Source: Dimorphilus gyrociliatus (lineage: Eukaryota > Annelida > Polychaeta > Dinophilidae). Taken from it: DNA of 64,000 nt. The position numbers were made by a program, and so were the translations under genes. The stretch's first letter is position 1, and each line of letters starts with the position of its first letter. The notes below the pieces were generated by a model that worked only from the letters and a program-made list of their open reading frames with translations, searched no databases and had not been told where the DNA came from. Location of the stretch: NCBI GenBank assembly GCA_904063045.1, contig CAJFCJ010000005.1, positions 1,705,167 through 1,769,166 of the forward strand, in the 5' to 3' direction. This document shows positions 59,132-64,000 of the stretch, piece after piece.

Positions 59132-61873
59132 ATGAAATTTTATCTAGGATTTTTTGTAATTACTGCTCTAGCTATCTTTTGCAATGCCTTTCAAATACCA
59201 TCATTCGAAGATGTAAGACAGTCTTGGGGTAATCTTGTTGGTTCAAAAAAACCGGTGAAAAAACAAAGAGCTAAACGGTCTTATCAGAGAAGTACTGGTA
59301 CTGGAGATGAAAGCAGCACACCCACAGAAGCTCAAACATCAACGTAAATAATAATTACTAAGTAATGTTAATATTTCATGTTTTAACAGTTTAAACCTTT
59401 CCCTAACAGATTACCTATGAAGAATGGAAAGATTAATCTAAGATATATGCCTACTCTTGGAAATGGTCATCTGGGAGCAACGGTTTACTCGGATGCAGTC
59501 TATCTAAACGGCTTATTTAACGGCGCTGGCGGTATGTATTATTATTATTATGTGATTATCCTACTGTATTTACTAACTGTAAACTTTAACAGATAAGTCG
59601 CATAGAGCTAAAATACCTGCCTTGACCATGTCAAGAGCCAAATTGAGAGAAGACAATGAAAAGACTGCACAAAGAAAGTTTAACTTTGATTCTCGAACAG
59701 GAGTATTTACGGAAAAAATTGAATGCGATTTTGCTAATATTGAACACAAAATATATGTTCATGCGAAATATATACGATTGCTAGTGTCAACCATCAAGAT
59801 GACGAAAAGACAAATAACTGGATCGAGTAGTAGTGGAAAAATTACTTTCACATATCCTCAAGTAAACTCAACAAATGATTTATCGTTAGTATCAAAAAGA
59901 TCTGTTGATGGAGGTAGTTTAAGGTACATTATGAAAACAAAAGAGGCTGAACAAGATGGTAAAACAAATGAAGTTAGTATCTATATGAATGATCCAATAA
60001 ATGATTTGAGTATTGGATTTAGAAAAGTTGAATATGCGGCTGTTTTAATGGCAGTTGATAAAGATGGTAGCGCAGCCTATAATGAATTTAAAAAAGGTAT
60101 GTTATTAATGGAAAGAGGTTTCGAAAAGGAACAAGATTTCTTGTTGGAGGAGCATATTGAACATTGGAAAAAAATTTGGGATGCTGGAAGATTAGAAGTA
60201 GAAGGAGATCTCATCATTTCCAAGCTAGTCAATTTTGCCCAATATTATATTTATTCTTCCCTTCCACCAGTTTATGTAAGTGAAAACATTGCATTTTATT
60301 CTTTCTATATTTTATGTATTGCATTAATAATATAGGCACATCAAAGGCCATCGAGAGAGGATGTTTATTTAGGAATGAGTCGTGTTGGAAGTGCATGGGG
60401 TGGGGCTAATGATCCATATAAAGGTCATGTAATGTGGGACAGTGAAATGTATATCATACCTTCAGTTGTACTCTTTCACCCTGAGCACGTCAAGCATATG
60501 TTATGGTATAGAGGTCATGTGTCTGCAAATGCAAAGGTTGCTGCTGAAGCTGACGGCATAACGAAAGGCAATAAATATCCTTGGAGAAGTGGTACCAGCG
60601 GAAAGGATGTAACACCTAATTGCCCAGATTGTGCGAATCGTTTATATGTTAATGGAGCGATTGCCTTTGCTGTCAGAACCTTTTTTTCGGCCACGAGAGA
60701 TAGAGATTATATTACAAATCTTGAGTATAAAGGTTGTGACCTAATGATAGAATCCGCAAGGTATTTAGCCGAAAAAGCCCTTTACGATCCAAAAAAAGGT
60801 CGCTACGTCATTAATGAAGTTACTGGACCCGATGAATACCATAAGAATATTAATAATAACGCTTTTACGAACGTTTTAGCGTCATTAGCAATTCATTATG
60901 CACGTTATTTCGCGTGTCAATGCGAGAAACCCGAAGCTGAAATCATTCCAGAAACTTATATTCAAAAAGCGTTATACATGTACTTACCGTTTGACATTTC
61001 AAGACGACTGCATTATCAGTTCGAAGGTTTTCAGGATCGACCTCCGTCTGAAAGGGTTAGTCAGGCCGATACAATAATGCTGGGTTATCCGCTCAATTGG
61101 AATATGTCAATGGATATTTATAGAAATGATTTGGAATATTACGAGACAAAAACAGATCAATCGACCTCTGCATTAACTTGGAGTTTCTTTACTGTTGGAT
61201 GGAAATGGATTGAAGAAACATCAAAGGCTAAAAGTTTCTTTTTGAAAAGCTATCAAGATTTTGTTGTGCAACCTTTTAAAGTGTGGACAGAATATGGGGA
61301 TCATTCTAATGTCCAAAACGAAGGAGCTGTTAATTTTCTTCCTGGTATGGGTGGATTTTTACAATCTATTATTTTCGGCTTTGCAGGAGTAAGAATTAGA
61401 CCGGAAATGCTTGAATTTCACAATCCAATTCCTGCACCGGACACGGACAAGATTAAGTTACTTGGTTTTACGTATTTAGGGGCAAAAATGGACATTGAGA
61501 TAACGGAAGATCGAGTCATAATTAAGGTATATACGTAATTTACATTTTTTTATGAGCGCCGCCTAGGTAATAAATGAAATCTTCCATCTTTCAGGTGAAA
61601 AGTCTCGGACTGTATCCACTGAAGTTGAAGCGCAACAATACCGAAGGGAGAGAAGAAGAATTGGAAAGAGGAAAAACAATTGAAATCGATGAACAGGATA
61701 AAGCAAAAGGATTCTACATATTCTCTCCCGAAGGAACTGGATGCGAGCACCCTAGGGATTATGTATATATGCCATGGGGATATTCACCTTTTATCAACTC
61801 TGCCAATATCGTCAGAATATCACCTTTTTACATAATAATCCTAGTGGCTGCCCTTATAATGAAGATTACGTAA
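59132..61873 (+). CDS. secreted GH65 glucosidase, PGGHG/acid trehalase-like
   Basis: Exons 59132-59343, 59410-59531, 59593-60275, 60336-61526 and 61595-61873 join to 828 residues. Residues 1-19 (MKFYLGFFVITALAIFCNA) are a signal peptide, followed by a basic Ser/Thr-rich segment. Catalytic domain: LGNGHLGATVYSDAVYLNGL, GMSRVGSAWGGANDPYKGHV with the VMWDSEMY motif (substrate-contact Trp-Asp), NKYPWRSGTSGKDVTP, VTGPDEYHKNINNNAFTNVL with the probable general-acid Glu, and YGDHSNVQNEGAVNFLPGMG. This is the GH65 layout of protein-glucosylgalactosylhydroxylysine glucosidase (PGGHG/ATHL1), which trims glucose from collagen-linked disaccharide. The C-terminal 20 residues are hydrophobic, as in a GPI or membrane anchor. 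Animal PGGHG is usually without a signal peptide, so export is unusual. Trehalase-type activity cannot be excluded. Confidence 0.87.
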
Positions 61874-62332
61874 ACTATTATTTTTTTCCAGCTTTTTAGT
61901 TTGACCTAATTTTATCTGTACATATTTTATATATATTTATATATATATGTGTGTAAATCTCTTCTAACTTGATAAAAATCCTTTATCAAGTCATTTTGTT
62001 AGTAATGCGTCAATAATCTTAATTCAAGGTGCTTGATTATAAGTTGAAAGAGAATCTTTCTGCTCTAACTTATATTCATTGATTATAATTATAACTAACA
62101 ACAAAATGTATCAAATGTCTTTTTGTACATGAACAGAAAAGAAATGAAATGAGAGAAGGAAAAGTATAAACTATAATAAAAAATGAAGTGTTTTCTTTTT
62201 TTTTTATATTAAATTTGTTGTTTTTTTTTGTATGTTTTTAAAAAGATTGTTTGAATTTTTCATCAAAACGGCTGTGTTAAGTTTGTACATAGAATAAATG
62301 AAGAAATGTTTTTTTTTCATGATTTATGTAAA

Positions 62333-62353
62333 TCTCTCTCTCTCTCTCTCTCT
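62333..62353. repeat. (CT)n microsatellite
   Basis: About ten uninterrupted CT units. Confidence 0.85.
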
Positions 62354-62903
62354 ATCCTTTATCTTTTTATTTAATTTTCTATGCTTCAAATATACAAATT
62401 CATTATAAACGTGCCAAGATAATCTATAGCAGTTTTGCTACCTGTAAAACGTTAAACATTTTGAAGGATCATATGAAAAATTCGTCCTAAGTTCACCTCT
62501 CTAATTGTAAGAGACGAATATTGATTTCCTATGAAGATGACGTTTGATGAACGCTTCTAAAAGTTAATTCGTACAGCTTTTGAGTATAGAATGTATTAAT
62601 AGAAAGATTACACATAGAACGAGTAATAATATCCTCCATTTAGAAATATGTTACAAATAGTCACAAAAAACTTAGACTAAGTTATTTGTCAGCAGCAATC
62701 AATGTTTTGTCCAGAAATAAGTTTGATGTTTTTAATATTCTTTAATATATTAACCTCTCTCTACGAGAATTTATTTTCCATACTCTTTAGTTCTCTTATA
62801 TAAAAGTTCAATGAACAATAATTTTGAAATAAAAGAGGTATTTAACTGTCCTGTAAGATATAAATAAACAATGGAGAATTGTAAATAAATATGAAAGGTT
62901 CTT

Positions 62904-62927
62904 TATATATATATATATATATATATA
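62904..62927. repeat. (TA)n microsatellite
   Basis: About 12 uninterrupted TA units upstream of the last gene. Confidence 0.85.
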
Positions 62928-63082
62928 GCTGCTTTTTGTATACCAAATATACAGTAAATACAAATTAATAAATTTTGCTACTAGAGGGAGTTGGATACGT
63001 TTTTATAAAGAGGAAAAAGCTAAAAGTTTTGAATATTTTGTATATACAGTGCAAGTTTGTATAAAGAATAACTGAGGATACT

Positions 63083-64000
63083 ATGGAAAAAACACTAATT
63101 ACATTAGCTGTTCTTCTATGTTATACATTGAGTATGAATCAAGTTCAAAATGAGTTCATTCTCTATGATAATATTTCTATATTTCTCTCTACAGACGTAC
63201 GCGTTCTAGCATTTAAAGGACTACTAGAAAATGATAATAACATCCTAAAAGAGGGTGAATCAAGAATTTTTTACTATATGAAATTTGATGGAAATGCAAA
63301 GTGCAGGTTTGCTTTGAGAGTTTTCGTTTATAGTATAGAAATATTAATTTTCTGTTTGTAATTTGCAAACAAAAAAATAGGTTAATCTACCCTTCGGAGG
63401 GCTCTACTATAAACTCTAACCAAGTATACTTAATTGGTAGGAGTAACGATGACTCTATAATTGATTCTAAATCACATTTTAAAATGAATGATAAAAGCTC
63501 AACTGCAACGTTTACTGTAAAGGTATTTGAAAGTGAAGAAGACGAACTTGAAAGGAAATTAATTATATCTATAATATGCAAAGATCTTGAATATTCTGTT
63601 GATACAATAGATAAACTTGAATTTATAATACCTGGATCTAATTCGTATTTTCATAATGGAGATCCGGATTTTATGCAAATCGTTTTCGACGAAAAATTTA
63701 AGCAATTTCGTCATATTTGTTATAATATTCCTGGAAAACTTGGCGATAAATTTCTGTTATATACAGACAAAGTTTCAAAGATTCTAATACACGGTATCTT
63801 CTTTGATGAATATCTAATGCATAAGATTGATATTATGTCAAAGTATGGTAATATATCAGCTCATTTAGGCGGTGTACACCTTTGGAAAGGTCTATTCGTA
63901 AATTGGAACGATGATAATCTCTCCCAAGTGATTAAAGAGAATCAACATTTCCTTATTCAAATGGAAGAGAATAAATTTCACATAAAGTTAATAGATGAGA
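63083..64000 (+). CDS. secreted protein with ITIH C-terminal-like domain (3' cut by window)
   Basis: Two exons, 63083-63306 and 63381 to the edge, join in phase (CAG|GTTTGC donor, TAG acceptor). Residues 1-17 (MEKTLITLAVLLCYTLS) are a likely signal peptide. The second exon has NGDPDFMQIVFDEKFKQF, HICYNIPGKLGDKFLLYTDK, KILIHGIFFDEYLMHKIDIM and LIQMEENKFHIKLIDE. The GDP-F...C-NI-GK-GD...LLYTDK...HG order resembles the inter-alpha-trypsin inhibitor heavy chain C-terminal (ITI-HC-C) domain, where a GDPHF start and CF-I-G-G-L-D pattern are usual. No VIT or von Willebrand A domain precedes it, so this could be a domain-only secreted protein. Resemblance is modest, and the 3' part is outside the window. 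Confidence 0.5.

Larger units (their letters stand above)
61874..63082. other. intergenic, no gene seen
   Basis: 3' flank with TA repeats (61928-61949), poly-T runs, a CT microsatellite and a TA microsatellite. No coding exon was found. Confidence 0.5.

Noticed and set aside
1-64000. CRISPR arrays, prokaryotic operons, phage or transposon genes
   Set aside because: None seen. The DNA is eukaryotic with spliceosomal introns, and no transposase, reverse transcriptase or terminal repeats were recognised.

Overview
The window is nuclear DNA from a small, compact metazoan genome. It is AT-rich. Coding exons are split by many GT-AG introns, mostly about 45-80 bp, and protein genes lie a few hundred bases apart on both strands. 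The gene set is animal: shugoshin, UVRAG, an SLC44 choline-transporter-like protein, AP-1 mu, kyphoscoliosis (KY)-type transglutaminase-like domains, an ANKLE1-type nuclease and an ionotropic glutamate receptor relative. A universal stress protein, a family missing from vertebrates but kept in annelids, molluscs, flatworms and cnidarians, suggests a lophotrochozoan. The short introns would suit a miniaturised annelid such as Dimorphilus, but that species guess is inference.

Layout. 1-870: two weakly supported minus-strand coding pieces, one an ORF with an internal TGA. 2049-2823: MRGBP/EAF7-like subunit (+), first exon not found. 4031-5044: intronless casein kinase 1 (-), divergent from a DNAJC4-like gene (+, 5475-6646). 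7812-8663: intronless GIY-YIG nuclease of the ANKLE1/LEM-3 type (+). 8983-12848: SLC44-like transporter in 18 exons (+). 13120-14439: decayed sarcosine oxidase (PIPOX) pseudogene (-). 14679-16860: serine-rich unknown gene (+), meeting an iGluR-like gene (-, 16874-20823) with only 13 bp between stop codons. 20991-22669: WDR74/Nsa1 (-). 23218-25715: UVRAG (+). 26387-30369: shugoshin (-). 30969-31835 (-) and 32248-33684 (+): two zinc-finger genes, divergent. 34245-35777: fibrillarin (-). 36370-36636: small secreted GPI-type protein (-). 37862-40947: universal stress protein (-). Then about 5 kb with no recognisable gene. 45906-48428: phenylalanyl-tRNA synthetase beta (-). 49418-54359: KY-like protein with two transglutaminase-like modules (+). 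55402-55710: tRNA-Glu(CTC) and tRNA-Arg(TCG). 56780-58177: AP-1 mu (+). 59132-61873: secreted GH65 glucosidase of the PGGHG type (+). 63083-end: start of a secreted protein with an ITIH-C-like domain (+).

The genes form no pathway or operon. This is an ordinary eukaryotic gene neighbourhood of ribosome biogenesis (WDR74, fibrillarin), translation (FARSB, tRNAs), chromosome biology (shugoshin, MRGBP, ANKLE1-like), membrane traffic (UVRAG, AP-1 mu) and surface or extracellular genes. Several gene pairs diverge from short shared intergenic stretches. The most unusual items are a pseudo-transglutaminase with both catalytic cysteines apparently lost, an iGluR relative lacking the hallmark binding arginine and pore motif, the PIPOX relic, an ANKLE1 nuclease stripped of its other domains, and the TGA-interrupted ORF. 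Exon models were read by eye from splice signals, frame continuity and family resemblance; no alignment program was run.
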